DNA from: J054 sp965223095
Lineage (GTDB): Bacteria; Pseudomonadota; Gammaproteobacteria; Steroidobacterales; GCA-2729495
Assembly: GCA_965223095.1 (NCBI GenBank)
Contig: OZ244979.1
Location: 868,001-932,000, forward strand
DNA length: 64,000 bases
Direction: 5' to 3'
This document shows, piece by piece, positions 34,080 to 42,229 of this stretch. Both the position numbers and the translations under genes were made by a program. The notes under the pieces were generated by a model that saw only the letters and a list, made by a program, of their open reading frames with translations, made no database searches and was not told the origin of the DNA. Position 1 is the stretch's first letter, and every line of letters begins with the position of its first letter.

Positions 34080-34116
34080 TGCTTGTACCTAGTGAGGTCG
34101 ACGGCGACGCGGCTGC

Positions 34117-36723
34117 TTAGAAAATAAATTCCTCTTCCGCGGATTCTGCGTCTGTGCCGCTGAATAGGGGACCGCTATCCTCGGTCATGCGCTCCGGTAG
34201 CCGGCCCTGCTCGAATATCTCGAAAATCGCGCCGGCATAGCCGGCGGGGGCGACCAAGCCTGATTCGGGATCAATGCGCACGCTAACGATGCCCTGGGGC
34301 CGGTTGATACTGGCGTCCGGCGCCTGGCTTAGCGCATCGCTCATGAAATATTTCCACATGGGCAGTGCGGTCCGGCTGCCTTCTTCGCCGGCGCCTAGCG
34401 AACGCTCTTGGTCAAATCCGACCCAAGCTGTGGCGACGAGATCGCCGTTGAAACCACTGAACCAGGCATCGCGGCGATCGTTAGACGTGCCGGTTTTTCC
34501 GGCAATATCATTACGACCCAGGTCGCGTGCCCGACGACCTGTGCCCCGTCGAATCACATCGCGCATCATGTCGTAAATCAAGTAAGCGTTGGTTACGGAG
34601 ATCACGCGCTCGGCTGGTTTTACGTAGCCGCGCACGAAGCGCGGCGCGTCGTCGGCACTGGGCCGCCAAGATTCGGCGTGGCGAATCATTGCGTCTAGAT
34701 CTGGGTAGTCGGGCACTTCATCTCCGGGCCCGGCCGGAACGGCGTTTGGCAAGATCTGCGCCCGCGGTGGCCCTGAATGGTTATTTGCTCGATTCATGTC
34801 GCGCACGGCTTGCAGTGCCGCCTCGCGCTCTTCGCCCTCATAAGCGCATTCGTCGCAGGCCACGACGGGATCGGCGCTGAACACTATTTCGTCTTCGCCG
34901 TCCAAAATACGTTCGATGAGGTACGGTTCAATGCGAAAGCCTCTGCTGGCAAAGGTCGCGTAGCCAGCGGCGACGTCCAACGGCGCCGCCCCGCCGCTGC
35001 CGAGCGCTAAAGAAGAATCGCGTGGCAGTGCGCTTTCAGGCAGACCAAAACCACCGATGTAATCTGCCGCATTGGCGATTCCGGTACCCAACAAAATGCG
35101 CACGGACACCAGGTTTAGCGATCGCACTAGTGCTTCACGCAGCCGGGTGGGCCCATTAAAGCTGCGGGAATAATTTTCCGGGCGCCAGGTTTCCTCGAGC
35201 TTGTCATCGTCGAAGACAACCGGTGCGTCATTGATCACCGTCGATGGGGTAAAGCCATGCTCCAAGGCGGCGGAATAGATGAACGGCTTAAAGGACGAGC
35301 CCGGTTGCCGGCGACTCTGTACGGCACGATTGAACTTACTGGCCGCGAAATCGAAGCCGCCTGACAAAGAAACTATTGCGCCGTCATATGGATCGACGGA
35401 AACAAACGCGCCCTGGGCTTGGGGCAACTGACCCAGCAGCCAGGCTTTATCTTTGCTGTAGAGCAGTTGAATAACGTCTCCGGCATTGACAACTTCTGTT
35501 ACTGCTGTGGGTTCATCACCGATGGTGTTGTCGCTGACATAGCGTGGCCACTTTATTGCTTCCCAGGCCAGTGTTGCGTAGCCGCGACCGCGGATAAACA
35601 CATCAGCATTGTTAGTGCTGGTGTCCGTGCTAAGAACAACGGCGGTGTGCAAATCCCGATAGTTTGGGTATTGAGCTAACAGACGACTGAGAACTCTTTC
35701 ACGGGCCTCGGGTTCCAGTTCGGGGTCAAGTTCGGCGAGAGCGTTTTGTGCTATGGGTCCCCGGTATCCATGACGCCGGTCATATTCCAAGAGGGCTGAG
35801 CGCAGGGCGGCCGTTGCCGAATTCTGCAAACGGCTGTCGATGGTGGTCACGACTTTGTAACCGGCCGTATAGGCGGCATCGCCGAATCGTTCGAACACAT
35901 CGGCCCGTACCATTTCCGCGGCATAGCGTGCGCGCAGGGCGACCCGTGGACCATGCAGGCGCGATATCATGGGCGTTTGCAGGGCCTGCTCGTAGTCATC
36001 CGCAGAGATATGTTTTAGTTCCAGCATTCGGCGCAAGACATAGGCGCGTCGTTCCGTGGCGCGGTCGATATCGCTAACGGGATTCAGGGCCGAAGGCGCC
36101 TTGGGCAAACCCGCGATGGTGGCGGCTTCGGCGATACTTAGCTGCTGCAGCGGCTTGCCGAAATAGACTTCGGCCGCGGCACCCACACCGTAGGCGCGCT
36201 GCCCCAGAAATATCTTGTTCAAATAAAGGGCCAGAATCTCTTCTTTGCTAAATTCGCGTTCGATCTGCATGGCCAGAATCAGCTCTTTGGCTTTACGCAC
36301 GAAGGACCGTTCACGGGTTAAGAAATAGACCCGGGCCAATTGCTGGGTAATGGTGCTACCGCCCTGACTGCGCGAACCGGTCAGGACCAAATTCGCGGCG
36401 GCGCGAATGATGCCCTGGTAGTCAAAACCAGGATGCTCGAAAAAGCGATCATCTTCCGCGGCCAGAAAGGCTTGGATCACATGCTCGGGAATCTCTTCGT
36501 AGGCAACGGGCGTACGCCTTTTTTCCCCAATTTGGTCGAGTAAGCGGCCGTCGCGGCTGTAAATTCGCAAGGGCGTCTGCAATTGCACATCGCGCATGGT
36601 TTCGGCCGACGGCAGGCCGGGTTTGAAGTAATAGTAGGCACCGGTTACGGCGGCCACACCCACCAAGGCAAAGCTGAGCGCCATGCCGAGTATCACGAGC
36701 AGCGCTGGTCTAAAGAATCTCAT
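34117..36723 (-). CDS. mrcA: Penicillin-binding protein 1A (bifunctional transglycosylase/transpeptidase)
   Basis: An 868-residue class A PBP. One N-terminal TM anchor is followed by a GT51 glycosyltransferase domain (AAEDDRFFEHPGFD, GGSTITQQLAR, KEEILALYLNKIFLGQRAYG) and a transpeptidase domain with SSFK as the SxxK nucleophile motif in RQPGSSFKPFIY, SLN as the SxN motif, and KTGTSNDRRDAWF. An inserted OB-like domain in the middle is typical for PBP1A. It synthesises and crosslinks peptidoglycan in the periplasm. It is divergent from pilMNOPQ, the conserved gammaproteobacterial layout. Confidence 0.96.
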   Translation of the reverse strand: MRFFRPALLVILGMALSFALVGVAAVTGAYYYFKPGLPSAETMRDVQLQTPLRIYSRDGRLLDQIGEKRRTPVAYEEIPEHVIQAFLAAEDDRFFEHPGFDYQGIIRAAANLVLTGSRSQGGSTITQQLARVYFLTRERSFVRKAKELILAMQIEREFSKEEILALYLNKIFLGQRAYGVGAAAEVYFGKPLQQLSIAEAATIAGLPKAPSALNPVSDIDRATERRAYVLRRMLELKHISADDYEQALQTPMISRLHGPRVALRARYAAEMVRADVFERFGDAAYTAGYKVVTTIDSRLQNSATAALRSALLEYDRRHGYRGPIAQNALAELDPELEPEARERVLSRLLAQYPNYRDLHTAVVLSTDTSTNNADVFIRGRGYATLAWEAIKWPRYVSDNTIGDEPTAVTEVVNAGDVIQLLYSKDKAWLLGQLPQAQGAFVSVDPYDGAIVSLSGGFDFAASKFNRAVQSRRQPGSSFKPFIYSAALEHGFTPSTVINDAPVVFDDDKLEETWRPENYSRSFNGPTRLREALVRSLNLVSVRILLGTGIANAADYIGGFGLPESALPRDSSLALGSGGAAPLDVAAGYATFASRGFRIEPYLIERILDGEDEIVFSADPVVACDECAYEGEEREAALQAVRDMNRANNHSGPPRAQILPNAVPAGPGDEVPDYPDLDAMIRHAESWRPSADDAPRFVRGYVKPAERVISVTNAYLIYDMMRDVIRRGTGRRARDLGRNDIAGKTGTSNDRRDAWFSGFNGDLVATAWVGFDQERSLGAGEEGSRTALPMWKYFMSDALSQAPDASINRPQGIVSVRIDPESGLVAPAGYAGAIFEIFEQGRLPERMTEDSGPLFSGTDAESAEEEFIF

Positions 36724-36774
36724 GGAAAAATCACGAATATACCCTTGCCTTGGCAGGGTTGATTATGCATATTG

Positions 36775-36860
36775 GCGGCGGTTTTTGGGCAAACTCGTTG
36801 AAAGGCGAGGGCGCAAAGCTACCGGTCTACGGGGCTGACAGGGCGAACGGATCACGGAGA
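36775..36860 (+). promoter_or_regulatory. Candidate cyclic di-GMP-I (GEMM) riboswitch in the pilM leader
   Basis: About 370 bases before pilM the RNA reads GGGCAAAC (36787-36794), a stem CTCGTT/GGCGAG capped by GAAA (about 36794-36809), then GGCGCAAAGCTACCGGTCTA (36810-36829). This order, with GGCAAAC, a GAAA-capped P2, the GCAAAGC block, CCGG, and the TCTA tetraloop-receptor-like segment, is what I know of the c-di-GMP-I aptamer. The 3' half (GACAGGGCGAACGGA) fits less well and I could not pair P1 confidently. No Rho-independent terminator was seen as expression platform. Moderately confident. Confidence 0.58.
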
Positions 36861-37161
36861 TTCGGAGGTTTGTGAGTTAGATCCTAGGACAGCGGAGCTG
36901 CCGGGCTATATCTGGGTGCCTATGCCCATGGTGGTCCGTAACTCCCTATCCGGGTCATATCTCTTCGAAACCCTTAGATTCCAGGCATTTAGACAGCCAC
37001 AGCCGCTGCTTCGGACCGGTACCGAGCGCCAAATATTTGGGCCGGGGAACTGAGACCTAGTCTACAGTACTTCCCCTCTACCTAAATATATAGTTAAATG
37101 GGGTTGCTAAGGTGTCAAGCGATAATCGTTTCACAAGCTCCGGACTTAGAAGGGAAAACAC

Positions 37162-38223
37162 GTGCTTTTCGGGTCACGTTCCAAGCCTCTTGTAGGGCTT
37201 GACATAACGACTTCGTCCATCAAGCTGGTGGAGTTGGCTAAGAGCGGTCGTAGTTACCGCGCCGAGTGCTATTCGGCCGAGCCAACCCCGCCAAGCTCGA
37301 TCAACGACAAAACCATCGTTGACGCCGACGCGGTGGGCGAGGCGATTCGCCGGGCCGTGAAGCGCTCGGGCTCCTCTAGTGACGAGGTTGCCATCGCCAT
37401 TAGCGGCGATGCCGCTATCACCAAAGTCATCCAGATGCCTCGAGGCTTGAGCCAGAATGAACTCGAGGGTCAAGTTGAGATTCAAGCCGATCAGTACATC
37501 CCCTTCCCCATGGAGGAAGTCAGTTTTGATTTTGAGGTCTTAGGCCCATCGGCCAACGACCCCGAAATGAATGACGTACTGCTGGTGGCCACTCGTACAG
37601 AGAACGTTGATCAGCGCAAAGCGGCGGTTGAGGCAGCCGGGTTGCGGGCCCGCGTTGTTGATGTGGAGGCCTTTGCCCTAGAAAATGCCTGTACATTGTT
37701 AGCGCATCAAATGCCCGATGCCGGCCGCGATCATGCCATCGCCTTGGTGGATTTTGGTGCTAGCAATACGACTTTTAGTGTGCTGGAGGATATGCGCGTT
37801 ATTTACACGCGAGATTTTTCTTTTGGTGGTCAGCAACTCACCGAAGAAATAATGCGCACCTATGGCCTCAGCTTAGAAGATGCTGGGCGCGCGAAGAAAG
37901 AAGGCGGCTTACCGAGCAACTATCAGCCCGAGGTGTTAGACCCCTTTATTGATGATATGACTCAACAAGTTAGCCGTTCGCTGCAGTTTTTTCTCGCCTC
38001 GGGCGGTGGACGCGAGCAGCCGGATCAGATTTTGGTATTGGGTGGTTGCGCGAACGTGCCCGGGGTTGCTGATCTGGTGGCCAGCAAAGTCGGTATTCCC
38101 ACCGAGATTGGTGATCCTTTGGGTCAAATGAAAGTATCCTCGCGGGCAAAGTCCCAGGGTGTGCGCAAGGATGCCACGGCTTTGTTAACAGCTTGTGGCT
38201 TAGCACTGCGGAGTTTCGACTGA
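37162..38223 (+). CDS. pilM: Type IV pilus inner-membrane assembly protein PilM
   Basis: A 353-residue actin/FtsA-like ATPase-fold protein, the cytoplasmic member of the PilMNOP alignment complex. Visible text is LVGLDITTSSIKLVELAK (first phosphate loop), MEEVSFDFEVLG, ALVDFGASNTTFSVLED (second phosphate loop) and LVLGGCANVPGVADLV. The start is GTG at 37162 after an AGAAGGGA site. First gene of pilMNOPQ, behind a long leader that holds the riboswitch candidate. Confidence 0.96.
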   Translation: MLFGSRSKPLVGLDITTSSIKLVELAKSGRSYRAECYSAEPTPPSSINDKTIVDADAVGEAIRRAVKRSGSSSDEVAIAISGDAAITKVIQMPRGLSQNELEGQVEIQADQYIPFPMEEVSFDFEVLGPSANDPEMNDVLLVATRTENVDQRKAAVEAAGLRARVVDVEAFALENACTLLAHQMPDAGRDHAIALVDFGASNTTFSVLEDMRVIYTRDFSFGGQQLTEEIMRTYGLSLEDAGRAKKEGGLPSNYQPEVLDPFIDDMTQQVSRSLQFFLASGGGREQPDQILVLGGCANVPGVADLVASKVGIPTEIGDPLGQMKVSSRAKSQGVRKDATALLTACGLALRSFD

Positions 38224-38224
38224 T

Positions 38225-38812
38225 ATGCCCCGCATTAATCTACTAGCTTGGCGTGAGGAACAGCGTGCGCAACGCCGTAATCAGTTTTTCACGGCATTGG
38301 GTGTTGCCGCGGCCTTGGCCGCCTTACTCATTGGGCTGTCTTATTTCACCTTTAACTCGATCATTGACCATCAGCAAGACCGCAATCAGCTCTTGAAGGA
38401 TGAAATCGCGAGGCTCGATAAGCGCATTGAAGAGATTATTGATCTAGAAGAAAAGAAAGATCGCCTACTGGCTCGTATGGAGATCATTGAGCAGCTACAA
38501 CGCAGCCGGCCGGGGATTGTTCACGTGTTTGAGGAAATAACCCGCACTTTACCCGACGGCGTATTTCTTAAGTCTATTAAACAAACGGGCCGACGGTTAG
38601 AGATAGTCGGCGCGGCCGAATCGAATACTCGTGTGTCGGCCTTAATGCGGAATATTGATGCTTCGGAATGGTTGGGGAACCCTGACTTAGAAGTTGTCGA
38701 AGTTAAGCGCGAGCGGGGCGCAAACGCCAATACCAATACGCGCGCGAGCGAGTTCACCGTGTTCGCGGACCAGATTGGTTCGGGTAGCGAAGATGAGGAG
38801 GATGCGGAATGA
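38225..38812 (+). CDS. pilN: Type IV pilus assembly protein PilN
   Basis: A 195-residue bitopic membrane protein. It begins with MPRINLLAWREEQRAQRR, the conserved PilN segment (INLLPWR-type) that binds PilM, followed by a TM helix (FFTALGVAAALAALLIGLSYF), a coiled coil and a periplasmic ferredoxin-like domain (FEEITRTLPDGVFLKSI). The ATG follows the pilM stop by one base. The acidic C-terminus (GSEDEEDAE) precedes the overlap with pilO. Confidence 0.95.
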   Translation: MPRINLLAWREEQRAQRRNQFFTALGVAAALAALLIGLSYFTFNSIIDHQQDRNQLLKDEIARLDKRIEEIIDLEEKKDRLLARMEIIEQLQRSRPGIVHVFEEITRTLPDGVFLKSIKQTGRRLEIVGAAESNTRVSALMRNIDASEWLGNPDLEVVEVKRERGANANTNTRASEFTVFADQIGSGSEDEEDAE

Positions 38813-39435
38813 ACTTCCTCGACGAACTTCGCAATCTAGACTTCAACGACATTGGGCGATGGCCATTTCTTTTCCGGGCCTTGTTTGTAGGTTTGTTTTT
38901 GGTGATCGCGGTCGGCGCCGGGTTTTATTTTCTGGTTTACAAAGAACAGATGCCGCGTCTGGAGAAAGCGCAGGCCGAGGAAGTAGAGCTTAGAAATAAG
39001 TTCGAGCTGAAGCAACGCAAAGCCGCGAATTTCGATGCCTACAAGATTCAACTGGCAGAAATTGAAAGTTCGTTCGGTACCATGCTGCGGCAGTTGCCGG
39101 GCAAGACCGAAATCCCGAACTTATTGGTGGATATTTCTCAGACGGGTTTGGCTGCTGGTCTACAGGAAGAATTATTCCAGCCGATGAACGAGCTGCAAAA
39201 GGATTTCTACGCAGAGAAACCCATCAAGATTCGATTGAAAGGTGATTATCACGAATTTGGCCGCTTCGTGAGTGATATTGCCGCCTTACCAAGAATCGTC
39301 ACCTTGCACGATATTGAAATCGCGCCGCAGCGAGGTGAGGAAGACTCGGTCGATTCACTCGTCCTAAACGTGACGGCCAAAACTTATCGATATCTTGATG
39401 AAGAACAGAATGACGAGTCGGGTGATGCGCAATGA
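38809..39435 (+). CDS. pilO: Type IV pilus assembly protein PilO
   Basis: A 208-residue bitopic protein that heterodimerises with PilN in the periplasm. Typical features are a cytoplasmic start NFLDELRNLDFNDIGRWP, one TM helix (LFVGLFLVIAVGAGFYFLVY), a coiled coil, and the domain LRQLPGKTEIPNLLVDISQTGLAAGL (core LPGKTEIPNLLVDIS). The ATG overlaps the pilN stop (ATGA). Full length. Confidence 0.95.
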   Translation: MNFLDELRNLDFNDIGRWPFLFRALFVGLFLVIAVGAGFYFLVYKEQMPRLEKAQAEEVELRNKFELKQRKAANFDAYKIQLAEIESSFGTMLRQLPGKTEIPNLLVDISQTGLAAGLQEELFQPMNELQKDFYAEKPIKIRLKGDYHEFGRFVSDIAALPRIVTLHDIEIAPQRGEEDSVDSLVLNVTAKTYRYLDEEQNDESGDAQ

Positions 39436-39944
39436 ATAGCCCACGCGTAATTCAGTGTTTAGTGCTTTTGTTGCTGGCGGCTATAACTGCCGGTTGCGGT
39501 GGCGATATGGATGATTTGTTGGCGTATATGGACGAGGTTAAATTACGTCCGGGAGGGCGCATCGACCCCTTGCCGCAAATTAAGCCCTATCAGACTTTTG
39601 CCTATGAGGCGGAGAATTTGCGGTCGCCATTTGTGCCCGACGGGCAGCCCGCGGCCGCCGTGGCGGCAGGGCCCAAACCCTTGGCCAATCGTAGCAAAGA
39701 GTATCTCGAGCAATTTCCCTTGGACACGCTTGAGATGGTCGGCATCTTGGAGATGGATGGCAGATATTACGGATTAGTTCAAGCCGGGGATGGGCTCGTG
39801 CATCGAGTTTTGCCCGGCAGTTTTGTGGGCCAGAACGACGGTCGAATAACTTCAATTTCAGAATCGGAGATCCAGCTCGAAGAACTGGTTCCCGATGGTA
39901 TTGGCGGATTCTTCAAACGAACCGCGGCGATAGGTCTGGACTAA
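39432..39944 (+). CDS. pilP: Type IV pilus lipoprotein PilP
   Basis: A 170-residue lipoprotein linking PilNO to the secretin. It has a signal with a lipobox (LLLLAAITAGC) and Cys at about residue 22, the linker YMDEVKLRPGGRIDPLPQIKPY, the block LRSPF, and a C-terminal beta domain FPLDTLEMVGILE...VLPGSFVGQNDGRI. It overlaps pilO by four bases (ATGA), and its stop abuts the pilQ frame. Confidence 0.95.
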   Translation: MNSPRVIQCLVLLLLAAITAGCGGDMDDLLAYMDEVKLRPGGRIDPLPQIKPYQTFAYEAENLRSPFVPDGQPAAAVAAGPKPLANRSKEYLEQFPLDTLEMVGILEMDGRYYGLVQAGDGLVHRVLPGSFVGQNDGRITSISESEIQLEELVPDGIGGFFKRTAAIGLD

Positions 39945-42191
39945 ATGGTGGTGGAACTGCAGGGCAGCGCCACTCTGGGGAGCGTGTGGGAGTACGTGAA
40001 GATGAGTATAGCTAGGCCAATTCGGGCTCATGGGCTATGGGGACACCGTGGCAATTCCCTGGCGGGTTTGCTGGCCATCATGTTGGGTCTATTGACAGCG
40101 GTAACGGCGACAGCGCAAACCACCAACAATAGCCTGCAGGATGTACAAGTTCAGGGGCTGCCCGGCAATCGCATTGAGTTGCGCTTGGTCATGTCTTCAC
40201 CGGCGGCCGCACCCCTTACCTTTACCATTGATCAACCGGCACGTATTGCCTTGGATTTGCAGAACACGGCATTGAGCTTGGCCGCACGTCGCAAGAACGT
40301 CGGTATTGGTGTCTTGGACACCGTCTTGGCCGCCGAAGCGAATGGCCGCACTCGGGTGGTATTAAACCTTGACCAAATGGTGGGCTACGAAACGCGCGTT
40401 GACGGTAACAACATCATCGTCACTCTGGAAAATTCCGCATCTTCGGGCTCTCCGGCTACGCGACAAGCCGTCGCCAGCGCCCCCCGACCCGTCAGCACCA
40501 GTCCCGGCGTGCGACGAATCGAAAACGTGGACTTTCGCCGTTCAGAAACCGGCGCAGGTCGTGTGATTGTAAGAATGAGTGAGCCTGGAACCGCGGTGGA
40601 TGTCAGTCGCGACGGTAGCCGGGTCGTGGTGAATTTCTCCGGGACCAGCATTTCCGATGATCAGACCCAGCGATTGGATGTGCTTGATTTCGCAACGCCG
40701 GTGTCCACTGTTGATGTGATGCGCACCGGCGCGGATGCGCGTTTGATCATAGCGACGAACGGTGACTTCGAAGAGCTGGCTTATCAGTCAGACAATGTGT
40801 TTACCGTTGAAGTCCAACGCAAGGTTGAAGAAGAGGACGGCAGTGACAAGCCCACGCTTTACAGCGGTAATCGCGAGTATGTGGGCGAGCGCTTGACGCT
40901 GAACTTTCAGGACATCGAGACGCGGGCGGTATTGCAGCTCTTAGCGGATGTCAGTGGCCGCAATGTCGTGGTGTCGGACACCGTGCAGGGCAATGTGACC
41001 CTGCGCTTGCAAAACGTACCCTGGGACCAGGCGCTGGACATTGTGCTCGCCACCAAGGGCCTGGACATGCGCGAGAATGGCAATGTCATCATCGTCGCGC
41101 CGGCCGAGGAAATCGCCGCACGAGAACTGGCCGATTTGGAATCCCGACAAGAGATTCAGCAGCTCGAACCCCTGATCGCCGAATATCTGCAAGTTAATTA
41201 TGCCAAGGCTGAAGATTTAGCGTCCTTGATCGAGGGTGGTGGCAGCAATGCGCTGTTGTCCGAACGCGGCAGTGTGGGTATTGACGAGCGAACCAACACT
41301 TTGTTGCTGCAGGACACGGCGGAGCGCATCAGCAACATTCGCCGCTTGGTGAATACCCTCGATATTCCCGTGCGCCAGGTGTTGATCGAATCGAGAATCG
41401 TCATCGTTCGCGACAACTTTAGTCGCGACCTGGGTATTCGTTGGGGCTTAACCGCCGTTCGCGAGAATGGCAACGATGGGTTGATTTCGGTCACGGGTTC
41501 CGCGACAGGTAACGACACCATTGTCCAATCCGGTATCGCCAATATCGGCGCGACCGGTAATCCGTTCCCGGTTACCGTGCCGGTACTCGATGATCGATTT
41601 GCGGTGAACACGCCCATCGTGACGCCCGCGGGACGGCTGGCCGTTGCTATTTTGAACGACGATTACTTGGTGGATCTTGAGCTTTCAGCTCTCCAGGCCG
41701 AGGGTCGTGGCGAAGTGATTTCTTCGCCCCGGGTGATTACCGCTAACCAAAAAGAGGCGGTGATCAAGCAAGGTGTCGAGATTCCGTATCAAGAGGCTTC
41801 ATCCAGCGGTGCCACCACCACGGAATTCAAAGAAGCCGTGCTGAGTTTGACCGTAACCCCGCAGATCACCCCGGATGATCGAATCATCATGGACCTGCTC
41901 GTCACCAAGGACAGCGTTGGTGAAACCATCACCACCGAACGCGGTGGTGCGGTGCCCAGTATCGACACCCGCTCGGTACAAACCCAGGTCTTGGTGGATA
42001 ACGGGCAGACGGTGGTTCTAGGCGGTATCTACGAAACCGAGGAAACCGAGAATTACACCAAGGTTCCCTACCTGGGCGATTTGCCCTGGTTGGGTGCTTT
42101 ATTCCGCTCTTCGCGTATATCGACGGATAAGACGGAATTGTTAGTTTTTGTGACGCCCAAGATTCTCAGAGAAGGCTCTAGCATCTATTAA
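39945..42191 (+). CDS. pilQ: Type IV pilus secretin PilQ
   Basis: The outer-membrane secretin forming the pilus exit pore; up to 748 residues. It carries N-terminal AMIN domains (RIELRLVMSSPAAAP... and VDFRRSETGAGRVIV), an N0/N1 region (LNFQDIETRAVLQLLADVSGRNVVVSD; core DIETRAVLQLLADVSG) and the secretin core (RQVLIESRIVIV, VISSPRVITANQKEAVIKQG, VPYLGDLPWLGALFRS). Two starts are possible: ATG at 39945, directly after the pilP stop, or ATG at 40002, which follows GGGAG and begins just before the signal peptide. Confidence 0.96.
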   Translation: MVVELQGSATLGSVWEYVKMSIARPIRAHGLWGHRGNSLAGLLAIMLGLLTAVTATAQTTNNSLQDVQVQGLPGNRIELRLVMSSPAAAPLTFTIDQPARIALDLQNTALSLAARRKNVGIGVLDTVLAAEANGRTRVVLNLDQMVGYETRVDGNNIIVTLENSASSGSPATRQAVASAPRPVSTSPGVRRIENVDFRRSETGAGRVIVRMSEPGTAVDVSRDGSRVVVNFSGTSISDDQTQRLDVLDFATPVSTVDVMRTGADARLIIATNGDFEELAYQSDNVFTVEVQRKVEEEDGSDKPTLYSGNREYVGERLTLNFQDIETRAVLQLLADVSGRNVVVSDTVQGNVTLRLQNVPWDQALDIVLATKGLDMRENGNVIIVAPAEEIAARELADLESRQEIQQLEPLIAEYLQVNYAKAEDLASLIEGGGSNALLSERGSVGIDERTNTLLLQDTAERISNIRRLVNTLDIPVRQVLIESRIVIVRDNFSRDLGIRWGLTAVRENGNDGLISVTGSATGNDTIVQSGIANIGATGNPFPVTVPVLDDRFAVNTPIVTPAGRLAVAILNDDYLVDLELSALQAEGRGEVISSPRVITANQKEAVIKQGVEIPYQEASSSGATTTEFKEAVLSLTVTPQITPDDRIIMDLLVTKDSVGETITTERGGAVPSIDTRSVQTQVLVDNGQTVVLGGIYETEETENYTKVPYLGDLPWLGALFRSSRISTDKTELLVFVTPKILREGSSIY

Positions 42192-42229
42192 GGGAGTATG
42201 CGCGCGGCAAGCGCGGTAGAGGGATCGAC

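Noticed and set aside
37029..37040. 12-bp palindrome CCAAATATTTGG in the pilM leader.
   Set aside because: It could be an operator, but AT-rich palindromes of this size are expected by chance and nothing else supports it.
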